Of a stretch of DNA of 64,000 nucleotides, positions 50,979 through 58,392 are shown in pieces. Every line of letters begins with the position of its first letter. The stretch's first letter is position 1. The stretch comes from Candidatus Aminicenantota bacterium. GTDB lineage: Bacteria; Acidobacteriota; Aminicenantia; Aminicenantales; Saccharicenantaceae. The stretch lies in the NCBI GenBank assembly GCA_017999365.1, contig JAGNLW010000001.1, positions 1,124,239 to 1,188,238 of the forward strand, in the 5' to 3' direction. A program made the translations under genes and the position numbers. The notes below the pieces were generated by a model. That model was given only the letters and a program-made list of their open reading frames with translations. It ran no database searches and was not told where the DNA came from.

Positions 50979-52841
50979 CTACTTGCCGCTCTTGCCGCCG
51001 GCGAACTTGAACAGGCCCCGCAGGGCCGCGAACATGCCCCGGTCCGCGTACCGGTTGGCTTCGTTGAGGTCCTGGTAGCCGCAGAGCCAGGCCGGGGCCT
51101 CGACCCGCTTGGCCCCGCCCGCCCGGCGCAGGAGGGCCCCGAAGGCCAGGGCCAGCCCCACGAGGAGCAGGACGACGAGGGGCGCGGCGGCCGCGCCGAA
51201 GTCCGGCAACCCGACGCCGAGGGCCGAGGCCGCGAACGGCCCGGCCGGGGCGGCGAGCGCCTCGCCGAGGAGGAAGCCCTCCGACCGCCCCAGGGCGGTC
51301 AGGGCCAGCCCCACGGACAGGACCGGGAAGAGGCCCTGGACGAGGGCCACGGCCGCCAGGGCGATCTTGGGGGCCAACATGGACCCCGGGACCTCGCGGA
51401 CGGGCTTGGCGGCGTGGTGCTCGGCGCCGGACGAGGTGAAGGCCATGCCGAAGAACTTGACGTAGCAGGCCAGCGTCACGGCGCTCGTGAACAGGGCCAC
51501 GATGCCGAACAGGACCAGGGCCACGGTCGCCTTGTGGGCGGCGAACGAGCCGCCGGCCAGCAGCGAGCTGGCGATGATCGTCCACTTGCTCGAGAAGCCG
51601 CTGAAGGGCGGCATGCCGGAGATCGAGAGCGAGGCGATGCCGGCCAGGACCGCGCTCACGGGCATCAGGCGGATGAGCCCGCCGAGCTTGTTGAGGTCCT
51701 TGGTGCCGGTGGCGTAGAGGATGCTGCCGCTCGTCAGGAACAGCAGCCCCTTGAAGATGGCGTGGTTGAGGACGTGGAAGAGGGCGCCGGCGGCGGCGGC
51801 CACGGCCAGGAGCCGCAGGGCCGGCTCGCCCGTCGTCCCGAGGAAGAGGACGGCGCCGGTGGCCAGGACGATGTAACCGATCTGGCCGATGGAGCTGTAG
51901 GCCAGCAGGCGCTTGGCGTCGCTCTGCTTCATCGACTGGACGGTGCCGACGAGGAGCGTCACCGCCCCGATCGCGGCCACGGCCAGGCCCCAGGCCCGGC
52001 CGTCGAAGGCGCCGGCCCCCGCCGGAGCCATGAACAGGAAGGTCCGCATCAGCCCGTAGACCCCGGTCTTGAGCATGACCCCGCTCAGCAGGGCGCTCAC
52101 GGGTGACGGGGCGATGGAGTGGGCATCGGGCAGCCAGAGCTGGCCGAGGGGCCAGACGCCGGCCTTCATCCCGAAGCCGGCCAGGAGCAGGGCCAGGGCG
52201 CCGAAGAGCGGCAGGCCGGCCGTGCTCCGCAGCCCGGCGGCGATCTCGGCCAGGGGCTGGCCGAAGCGGTAGCCGTCGACGAGGAAGGTCGCGGCCACGA
52301 TGAGCAGCCAGGCCAGCTCCATGAGGACGAGGTATTTCGCGGCGCCGCGGCGGTTCTCGGCCTTGCGGCGCTCGAAGCGGACCAGGAAGAACGAGGCCAC
52401 CGTCATGAGCTGCCAGGCCAGGGTGAAGCCGAGGGCCAGGTCGTCGACCGTGACCAGGGCGGCCATGCCCAGGACGAACAGCGGGTAGCACGCGAAGTAG
52501 CCGCCCAGCCCGTACTCCGGGTAGTGGTCCATGTAGCGGACCGAATAGAGGGCGCTCGTGACGGCCATGAAGGCGATGACGGCCAGGAACACGGCCGAGA
52601 AGCCGTCGACCAGGAAGGGGACGGCGACCGGGCCGAGCGAGACGGTCCGGACGGCGGGACCGGCGGGCCCGAACAGGGCCTCGGCGCTCATGCTGAGCAG
52701 GAGGGCCGCCGCGCCCGAGACGAGGACGAGGTTCGCGGTCCCGGCCGCCCGCCGCTTCCGGGCGACGAGCGGCGCCGCCGCCGCGGCGATGAGCAGCAGG
52801 CCGAAGGCGGCGAACAGTCGGACGAAGAGGTCAGCGTTCAT
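50979..52841 (-). CDS. Proton-conducting antiporter-like membrane subunit (HycC/NuoL-like)
   Basis: 620 residues with about 14-16 transmembrane helices. The proton-antiporter core is recognised by conserved Lys/Glu helices: KQSDAKRLLAYSSIGQIGY, HVLNHAIFKGLLFLTSG, WLPDAHSIAPSPVSALLSG. It is the ion-pumping arm of the complex, similar to HycC, NuoL and MrpD. Only one such subunit is in the operon, as in formate hydrogenlyase-1. Its ATG overlaps the maturation protease stop by 11 bases. Confidence 0.94.
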   Translation of the reverse strand: MNADLFVRLFAAFGLLLIAAAAAPLVARKRRAAGTANLVLVSGAAALLLSMSAEALFGPAGPAVRTVSLGPVAVPFLVDGFSAVFLAVIAFMAVTSALYSVRYMDHYPEYGLGGYFACYPLFVLGMAALVTVDDLALGFTLAWQLMTVASFFLVRFERRKAENRRGAAKYLVLMELAWLLIVAATFLVDGYRFGQPLAEIAAGLRSTAGLPLFGALALLLAGFGMKAGVWPLGQLWLPDAHSIAPSPVSALLSGVMLKTGVYGLMRTFLFMAPAGAGAFDGRAWGLAVAAIGAVTLLVGTVQSMKQSDAKRLLAYSSIGQIGYIVLATGAVLFLGTTGEPALRLLAVAAAAGALFHVLNHAIFKGLLFLTSGSILYATGTKDLNKLGGLIRLMPVSAVLAGIASLSISGMPPFSGFSSKWTIIASSLLAGGSFAAHKATVALVLFGIVALFTSAVTLACYVKFFGMAFTSSGAEHHAAKPVREVPGSMLAPKIALAAVALVQGLFPVLSVGLALTALGRSEGFLLGEALAAPAGPFAASALGVGLPDFGAAAAPLVVLLLVGLALAFGALLRRAGGAKRVEAPAWLCGYQDLNEANRYADRGMFAALRGLFKFAGGKSGK

Positions 52842-53325
52842 GGCGGTTCTCCAGGCGTTCGGGGGCGAGGGCGCCCAGGACGGCGTCGCGGACGGCGGCC
52901 GCGGCCCCCGCGACCGCGGGCGTCAGGCCCTCGCCGAACTCCAGGTCGGCGGGGACGATGCCCAGCAGGAAGGACCTCTTGCCGGAGGCCGCGAGGTACT
53001 TGCCGCTGAGCGCGAGGGCCATCTTGTGGGTCGAGAAGCTCTCGGCTTCGGCCAGCTCGTCGAGGGGGCCGAAGACGACGGTCCCGGGCTCGCCCGGGGC
53101 GGCCACGGCGTCGACGAAGACGACGTTGGGCGCCGCGCCGCGGGCCACGGCCGGGACGAAGTTCTCCGGGACGTCCTGGGCGTCGACGAGATCCAAGGCG
53201 GAGACGGCCGCGGTCCCGCGCAGGGCGGCCACGATCCAGGGGCCGACGCCGTCGTCCCGGCGCAGGGGGTTGCCCACGCCGACGAGGCAGGCGCCTTGGC
53301 GGAGGACGTCGCTGAGCCCGTTCAT
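52831..53325 (-). CDS. Hydrogenase maturation protease (HycI/HybD-like)
   Basis: 164 residues of the [NiFe] hydrogenase maturation endopeptidase family. The N-terminal GVGNPLRRDDGVGPWIV includes the nickel-binding Asp (D24), and FVDAVAAPG and STHKMALAL provide the second Asp and His. It cleaves the C-terminal extension of the large subunit after metal insertion. Being inside the structural operon ties it to this hydrogenase. Its presence suggests that the large subunit is made as a precursor. Confidence 0.9.
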   Translation of the reverse strand: MNGLSDVLRQGACLVGVGNPLRRDDGVGPWIVAALRGTAAVSALDLVDAQDVPENFVPAVARGAAPNVVFVDAVAAPGEPGTVVFGPLDELAEAESFSTHKMALALSGKYLAASGKRSFLLGIVPADLEFGEGLTPAVAGAAAAVRDAVLGALAPERLENRHER

Positions 53326-53332
53326 GGCCGGC

Positions 53333-54175
53333 CTAGATCTGCTCCCCGAGGGTCTTGATCTGCTTGTAGGTGTAGACCGGGCCGTCCGTGCAGACGAGGG
53401 TCCGGCCGATGGCGCAGTGCTGGCACTTGCCGACGCCGCACTTCATGTGCCGTTCGAGGGTCGAGACGATGGCCTCGTCCCTGAGCCCGGCGGCCAGGAG
53501 CTCCTTGATGACCGAGTTGAACATCAGCGGCGGGCCGCAGACGAAGGCCACGGTGTCCTCGACGGGGACCTTGGCCGGGCCGACCAAAGTGTGGACGAAG
53601 CCGACGGGGCCCGTCCAGCCCGGCTCGGGTCGGTCGACGGTGAAGTAGGTCTCGAAGCCCTCGGTGGCCCGCCACTGGTCGATCATGTCCCGGTACATGA
53701 GCTCCTTGGAGGAGCGGGAGCCGTAGATGAGGATGATGCGCCCGAAGTCCTGCCGGTGCTGGAGGACGTGGACGATGGACGAGCGCAGGGGGATGAGCCC
53801 GATGCCGCCGGCGACGTAGACGACGTTCTTGCCCTTGATGGCCTCGAAGGGGAAGCCGTTGCCGAAGGGCCCGCGGAGGCCGATCTTGTCCCCGGCCCGG
53901 AGCTCGTGGAGGGCCCGGGTGACCTTGCCGACCTGGCGGACCGACAGGTGGGGCCGGTCGCCCTCGGGGCTGAACGGCAGGGACACGGCGAACTCGCCGG
54001 CGCCGAAGACCGTGCACATCACGAACTGGCCCGACTTGATGCGGAAGTCCCGGGCCGCCTCGGGTCGCTCGAACGAGAAGTAGAACGTACGGACGTCCTC
54101 GATCTCGTCCCGGACCTCGTCGATGACGGCGACCTCGGGGACGGTGACGATCGCGCCGGGGTTCGGAGCGCTCAT
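53333..54175 (-). CDS. FAD/NAD(P)-binding diaphorase subunit (AsrB/sulfhydrogenase gamma-like)
   Basis: 280 residues of the ferredoxin-NADP reductase family: FAD-binding barrel (QFVMCTVFGAGEFAVSLPFS), NAD(P)-binding Rossmann part (YVAGGIGLIPLRSSI, YGSRSSKELMY, FVCGPPLMFNSV) and a C-terminal [2Fe-2S] Cys motif (HMKCGVGKCQHCAIG, then a Cys in TLVCTDGP). This is the gamma subunit of group 3b sulfhydrogenases and the AsrB subunit of anaerobic sulfite reductase. It provides a hydride-accepting NAD(P)H site. Finding it in a group 4 operon is unusual. Start ATG 54175 overlaps the upstream stop by four bases. Confidence 0.88.
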   Translation of the reverse strand: MSAPNPGAIVTVPEVAVIDEVRDEIEDVRTFYFSFERPEAARDFRIKSGQFVMCTVFGAGEFAVSLPFSPEGDRPHLSVRQVGKVTRALHELRAGDKIGLRGPFGNGFPFEAIKGKNVVYVAGGIGLIPLRSSIVHVLQHRQDFGRIILIYGSRSSKELMYRDMIDQWRATEGFETYFTVDRPEPGWTGPVGFVHTLVGPAKVPVEDTVAFVCGPPLMFNSVIKELLAAGLRDEAIVSTLERHMKCGVGKCQHCAIGRTLVCTDGPVYTYKQIKTLGEQI

Positions 54176-55239
54176 TTCGCACCTGCCTTGGTGATCTCGC
54201 GCCGGATGTACGTGACGACGTTGGCGATGCCGATGTCGCCCGGGCAGACCCGGTTGCAGCGGCCGCAGCCGACGCAGCCGGGCCGGAGGTATTTCTTGGA
54301 CTGGGAGTAGGACAGCTTGCAGAAGAAACGCTTGTTGCGGCGGTCCTCGACGGGCTTGCGGGGGTTGTGGTCGCCGGCCATGCGGGTGTAGCCCTCGAAC
54401 GAACAGGAGTCCCAGGACCGGGTCCGGTCCGTCCGGTCGCCGCCCGCGGCCAGGTCCTCGACGTTGAAGCAGGAGCAGGTCGGGCAGACGAACGAGCAGG
54501 CCCCGCACTCGAAGCACTGGTCGCCGATGTACTCCCAGACGTCGTTGGCGATGAAGCCCATGGTGATGCGGTTCATGACCCGCGAGATCCAGGCCTTGTT
54601 CTCGGTGGCCTCGGCGTCGAAAAGGGCGATCGAGGCGTCGACGGCGGCCTGCTTGACGGCCGCGGCGTCGGGGCCGGCCTCTTTCAGGCCGAGCCGGCGG
54701 GCCAGGGCCTCGCCCTTCTCGCCGCCGGCTTCGTACAGATAGCGGTCGCCGACGGCCGTCAGCGCGGCGTCGTAGCCCTCCCGGGCGGCCGGGCCGCTGT
54801 CCGTGCAGACGCAGAAGCACTGGGGGAAGGGCCGGACGCAGGTGTTGGCCAGGATGAACATCTTCTTGCGGTGGTCGCGGTAGACCTCGTCGACGTACTC
54901 CTGGCCGAGGAAGAAGCGGTCCAGGCAGAGGAGCCCGGTCAGGTCGCAGGCCCGAATGCCGACCAGGGCCTTGGGCCGGACGAGGTCCTCGCGGTCGACG
55001 GAGGCCCGGCGCGTCTCGCGGTCGTAGCGGTAGGACAGGAACCGCTCGGCCTGGGGGAAGACGGCGAACTTGGGCGGGTTGTAGCTGATGGGCGCGTCCA
55101 GGCGGACCGCGGCCGGGTCGTCGACCCGCTCGAACAGGGGATCGCCGCCGTCGGCCCGGACGACGGGGCCGTAGAGCTCGTGGTCGGCGGCGAGGGCGGC
55201 GAGGAGCGCCGGGACCTGGTCTCTGGGCAGGATGTACAT
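54172..55239 (-). CDS. 4Fe-4S dicluster subunit (AsrA/sulfhydrogenase beta-like)
   Basis: 355 residues. The C-terminal half has two ferredoxin-type motifs (CFECGACSFVCPTCSC and CVGCGRCNRVCPGD) and a central AsrA/HydB-like domain with cysteines in RACDLTGLLCLD and CVRPFPQCFCVC. In group 3b hydrogenases and sulfite reductases it conducts electrons from the FAD subunit. Overlap with the diaphorase gene (ATGA) shows a coupled beta-gamma pair, coded upstream of the hydrogenase structural genes. Confidence 0.88.
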   Translation of the reverse strand: MYILPRDQVPALLAALAADHELYGPVVRADGGDPLFERVDDPAAVRLDAPISYNPPKFAVFPQAERFLSYRYDRETRRASVDREDLVRPKALVGIRACDLTGLLCLDRFFLGQEYVDEVYRDHRKKMFILANTCVRPFPQCFCVCTDSGPAAREGYDAALTAVGDRYLYEAGGEKGEALARRLGLKEAGPDAAAVKQAAVDASIALFDAEATENKAWISRVMNRITMGFIANDVWEYIGDQCFECGACSFVCPTCSCFNVEDLAAGGDRTDRTRSWDSCSFEGYTRMAGDHNPRKPVEDRRNKRFFCKLSYSQSKKYLRPGCVGCGRCNRVCPGDIGIANVVTYIRREITKAGAK

Positions 55240-55241
55240 GG

Positions 55242-57200
55242 TCACACCTTCTCGATCCGCACGGGGATGGCCGAATCCTGGTCCTCGTCGACGGCCGCCC
55301 CGGCGGCATTGAGGAAGCCGGGGACCATGTCCTCGATGAAGTAGGGGACGTAGACGGTCCCGGGCCGGACGTCGCCGGAGATCCGGACGGCCACGCGCAT
55401 CGAGCCGCCGGCGGCGACGACGTCGACGGGGGCCCGGTCGCGGAGCCCGAGGGCCTTGGCGTCGGAGGCGGCGACCTCGACGAAGCCGCGGGGATACAGG
55501 AGGAGCAGGGCGTTGTATTCCCGGCGGGGGATGTGGGTCTTCTTCATGACGTTGTTGCGGTGCCAGAAGTAATTGGCCTTGCCGGCCATGAGCAGGAAGG
55601 GGAACTCGGCCGACGGCGCGGGGGCCGGAAGGGCGGCCGGGACGGCGGCGAAGCGGAGCCGGCGGGGAGCGGCCGCGGCGTCGAGCCGGACCGTGCCCTC
55701 GGGGTGGGCGGCGTCGACGGGCCACTGCAGGCCGTGGCCCTTCTCGAGCTTGGCGTAGGTGACGCCGGCGTAGGCGGGCACGGCGGCGGCGATCCCTGCC
55801 AGGACCGCCTCGGCCGAGTCGAAGGACCAGGCGGCCCCGAGCCGGGCGGCCAGGTCGGCGTAGACGCGCCAGGCCGGGCGGACGCCGGGCGGCGGCTCGA
55901 CCTTCTTGAGGTTGAGCTGGATGCGGCGCTCGGCGTTGGTATAGGTCCCGTCGGTCTCGGCATACGTGGTCGCCGGCAGGACGGCGTGGGCCAGGTCGGC
56001 GAAGGGATTCGTGTAAGCGCCGATATAAAGGAGGAAGTCGAGCCCCTTGATGCGGGCGGCGTGGCGGACGATCCCCTCGTCCCGGTCGGCCGCGACCAGG
56101 GCCTTGAGGGGCGAGGCGGGGTCGGCCAAAAGCTCGCGCGGCGTCCGGCCGGCGTCCGGGCCCTCGGCCCGGCGGTGGCCGGGGAGGAAGCGGTTCGAGG
56201 CGCCGACGTCGGTGCTGCCGACGATGTTGGAGACGCCGGGGACGGGATTCACGCCGCAGCCCTCCCGGCCGGTCTTGCCGGCGGCCAGGAACAGGCCGTG
56301 GAGGAGGGCCACGGTGTCGCGGTCGAGGCCGGCGATGCCGGTCGTGAAGAAGGCCATGGCCGTCGGCGCCTGGGCCAGCCCGCGGGCCAGGTCCTCGATG
56401 GCGGGCACGGTCAGGCCCGAGGCGGCCGCCAGGGCTTCCAGGTCGAGCCCGGCCAGGGAACGGGCGAAGCCGTCGAAGCCCTCGGTGCGCTCGCGGACGA
56501 AGGCCTCGTCGGTCCAGCCCTTCTCGACCGTGACCTTGGCCGCGGCGGCCAGGGCGTGGCGCAGGGAGCCGGGCTTGGTCCACAGATGCTCGCCGCTCAG
56601 CCGGGCCATCTGGGCCGAGCGGGGGGCCAGGAGGACCAGACGCGCGCCGCCGCGGGCGGCCAGATGGATCTCGCTCGCGACGATGGGATTGAGCTTGGCG
56701 ATGTCGGCCCCGACGACCAGGATGAAGCGGGCCTTGCGGACCTCGGTCAGGGCGCCGGACATGGCCGGCCAACCCGTGCCCTCGAGGAGGACCTCGGCGG
56801 CGTCGCCGTGGCCCTGGTCGGAGGCCAGGCCGATGTGGGGGGTCCGGCAGACGGTCCGGGCCAGCCGGGCCATGAGGAAGTTGTCCTCGTTGGAGGCCCG
56901 GGGCGAGGCCAGGAAGGCGATCTCGCCGCCGGAGTAGCGGCCCAGCCGCTCGGCGGCGTAGGCCAGGGCCTCGTCGTAGGCGGCCGGCCGGAGGCGGCCG
57001 TCGGCCCGGACGGCGGGCGAGACGATGCGCTCGCGCGTCGCCAGCAGCTCGTGGATGTGCCAGCCGCGGACGCACAGCCGTCCCCGGCCGACGGGATGCC
57101 CGGGCGAGGCGAAGACGCCGCGGACCGCGCCGTCGCCGACGTCGAGGAGATGGCCGCAGCCGGTGCCGCAGAAGTTGCAGACCCCCGTTCGTGTGCTCAT
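55242..57200 (-). CDS. FdhF-like molybdopterin oxidoreductase lacking catalytic Sec/Cys and Arg
   Basis: 652 residues, like FdhF. The N-terminal [4Fe-4S] site has C8, C11, C15 and C43 (CNFCGTGC, RLCVRGW). Molybdopterin-guanine-dinucleotide binding regions are recognisable (VVGADIAKLNP, NPVPGVSNIVGS). Aligned to E. coli FdhF, the selenocysteine (U140) is Gly (G130, followed by the conserved His H131), and R333 is Pro (P321). The protein therefore cannot carry out normal formate oxidation. It may use another substrate, bind Mo/W differently, or act only as an electron conduit, as NuoG does in complex I. First structural gene of the diaphorase-hydrogenase operon. Confidence 0.85.
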   Translation of the reverse strand: MSTRTGVCNFCGTGCGHLLDVGDGAVRGVFASPGHPVGRGRLCVRGWHIHELLATRERIVSPAVRADGRLRPAAYDEALAYAAERLGRYSGGEIAFLASPRASNEDNFLMARLARTVCRTPHIGLASDQGHGDAAEVLLEGTGWPAMSGALTEVRKARFILVVGADIAKLNPIVASEIHLAARGGARLVLLAPRSAQMARLSGEHLWTKPGSLRHALAAAAKVTVEKGWTDEAFVRERTEGFDGFARSLAGLDLEALAAASGLTVPAIEDLARGLAQAPTAMAFFTTGIAGLDRDTVALLHGLFLAAGKTGREGCGVNPVPGVSNIVGSTDVGASNRFLPGHRRAEGPDAGRTPRELLADPASPLKALVAADRDEGIVRHAARIKGLDFLLYIGAYTNPFADLAHAVLPATTYAETDGTYTNAERRIQLNLKKVEPPPGVRPAWRVYADLAARLGAAWSFDSAEAVLAGIAAAVPAYAGVTYAKLEKGHGLQWPVDAAHPEGTVRLDAAAAPRRLRFAAVPAALPAPAPSAEFPFLLMAGKANYFWHRNNVMKKTHIPRREYNALLLLYPRGFVEVAASDAKALGLRDRAPVDVVAAGGSMRVAVRISGDVRPGTVYVPYFIEDMVPGFLNAAGAAVDEDQDSAIPVRIEKV

Positions 57201-57378
57201 GCCGTTGGCTCCTGAGACTTGGTGGCCCGGATCTTCCCGGCCGGCGGGCCTCGACCGGACAGATGCGCGGCAAGCGGGACACGACGCCCTCTCGCTTGAC
57301 CGTAGGAGCTTCGACCGAGAGCTTAGCTCGCGAGCCGCGCAGGGAATTCTATAGAAACCAAGATAGCAGAAGCGCGGG

Positions 57379-57876
57379 TCAAAGTAAAGGGCCGCGGAGC
57401 TTCAGGCCGATGACGTATAGGATGTTGAATAGATTAGAGATGCCGCCGACGAAGCGTTCCTTGACCAGGCCCTTGGGGATGTCGTCGATGACGGCCTTGA
57501 GGCCGTCGAGGGCGGCCTTGAGGGCCTCGTGGTCGGCCCGCAGGTCCTCGCGCCCGGCCGAGGCCGCGAGGGCCTCGACGGACGGGCCGACCCGGGAGAC
57601 GTCGTCGAACATGTCCCGGTAGGCGTCGCGGCGGGAGGAGGGGACGGCCAGGACGGCCTTCTCGATGAGGGCGGCCCGGGCCACGGCGTAGCCGATGAGG
57701 ACCTCGGCCGCGTTGCGGTCCCGGACCCGGTCGGGGTAGCGCTCGAAGTAGGCCTCGCCAAGGGCGATCATGTCGTCGCTCGCGAACGGGAAATCGCCGT
57801 CGAGGGCCCGGACGGCGCCGCGGAAGGCGGCGGCATCGGGCTCGCGGCGGAAGAGATCGGCCAGGGAGGCAGTCAT
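57379..57876 (-). CDS. Conserved helical protein of unknown function
   Basis: 165 residues, nearly all helical and charged (AALIEKAVLAVPSSRRDAYRDMF, EALKAALDGLKAVIDDI). I see no signal peptide, transmembrane segment or known motif. It lies between the response regulator gene and the Mo-subunit gene, on the same strand, 49 bp after the first and 178 bp before the second. A chaperone for the molybdopterin subunit would fit the position (TorD/NarJ proteins are helical), but the diagnostic TorD motifs are absent. The 178-bp gap after it has inverted repeats but no clear terminator or strong promoter. Confidence 0.6.
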   Translation of the reverse strand: MTASLADLFRREPDAAAFRGAVRALDGDFPFASDDMIALGEAYFERYPDRVRDRNAAEVLIGYAVARAALIEKAVLAVPSSRRDAYRDMFDDVSRVGPSVEALAASAGREDLRADHEALKAALDGLKAVIDDIPKGLVKERFVGGISNLFNILYVIGLKLRGPLL

Positions 57877-57925
57877 GGGCCTGTCGGAAACGTCCGGCCG
57901 GGCGGCGGCGCCGGCGGCCGCGGCG

Positions 57926-58303
57926 TTACTCGGCCTTGGCGTACCGGCCGATGACGGCCAGCAGCAGGTCGAAGTTGACGGGCTTCTGGAAGACGCCGCT
58001 GAAGCCGAACTCGGACAGGCCGACGGTGGCGGCCGTGGCGTCGCCGATCGTGCTCAGCAGGAACACGGGCGTCCCGGGACGCTCCGTCTTCATGATCTTG
58101 GTCACCTGGCCGCCCGAATCGATGTCCTCCATCATCATGTCGCAGAGGACGATGTCGGGGTTCGTCTTGCGGAAGGCCTCGAGACCCTCCTTGCCGCTCA
58201 GGGCCGTGGCGGCCTCGAAGCCGCTGGCGTCGAGGATGGCCTTGACGGATTCGACGATGGCCGGGTCGTCGTCGATGATGAGCACCTTTTTCTTATCGCT
58301 CAT
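57926..58303 (-). CDS. Stand-alone response regulator upstream of the hydrogenase operon
   Basis: 125 residues, a receiver domain only. IIDDD (residues 9-13) is the acidic pocket, D55 (DIVLCDMMM) the acceptor, T/S in LLSTIGD and K in FQKPVNF. No output domain, so it probably transfers phosphate or acts through protein contact. Its ATG has GGAGG upstream, and a good promoter lies 32-61 bp upstream of it. With the response regulator and kinases at the other end of the operon it suggests a phosphorelay around the hydrogenase genes. Confidence 0.88.
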   Translation of the reverse strand: MSDKKKVLIIDDDPAIVESVKAILDASGFEAATALSGKEGLEAFRKTNPDIVLCDMMMEDIDSGGQVTKIMKTERPGTPVFLLSTIGDATAATVGLSEFGFSGVFQKPVNFDLLLAVIGRYAKAE

Positions 58304-58334
58304 GGTGTCCTCCGGGCGTCGTTCGGGAAGCCCA

Positions 58335-58364
58335 TTTATATCACAATCGTCCCTTCGGGGCCAA
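58335..58364 (-). promoter_or_regulatory. Promoter for response regulator/hydrogenase operon
   Basis: Minus strand TTGGCC (58364-58359), 18 bp, TATAAA (58340-58335), about 32 bp upstream of the ATG at 58303 and immediately after the hypD stop. Confidence 0.55.
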
Positions 58365-58392
58365 CCGGGCCCCCGCCCCCCGCGGCCCGGCC

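Noticed and set aside
55242-57200. A functional formate dehydrogenase with selenocysteine, making the locus a plain formate hydrogenlyase.
   Set aside because: No in-frame TGA or Cys at the Sec position; it is Gly, and the essential Arg is Pro.
57379-57876. TorD/NarJ-type chaperone for the Mo-subunit.
   Set aside because: Helical and well placed, but the family motifs are not visible, so it is listed as unknown.
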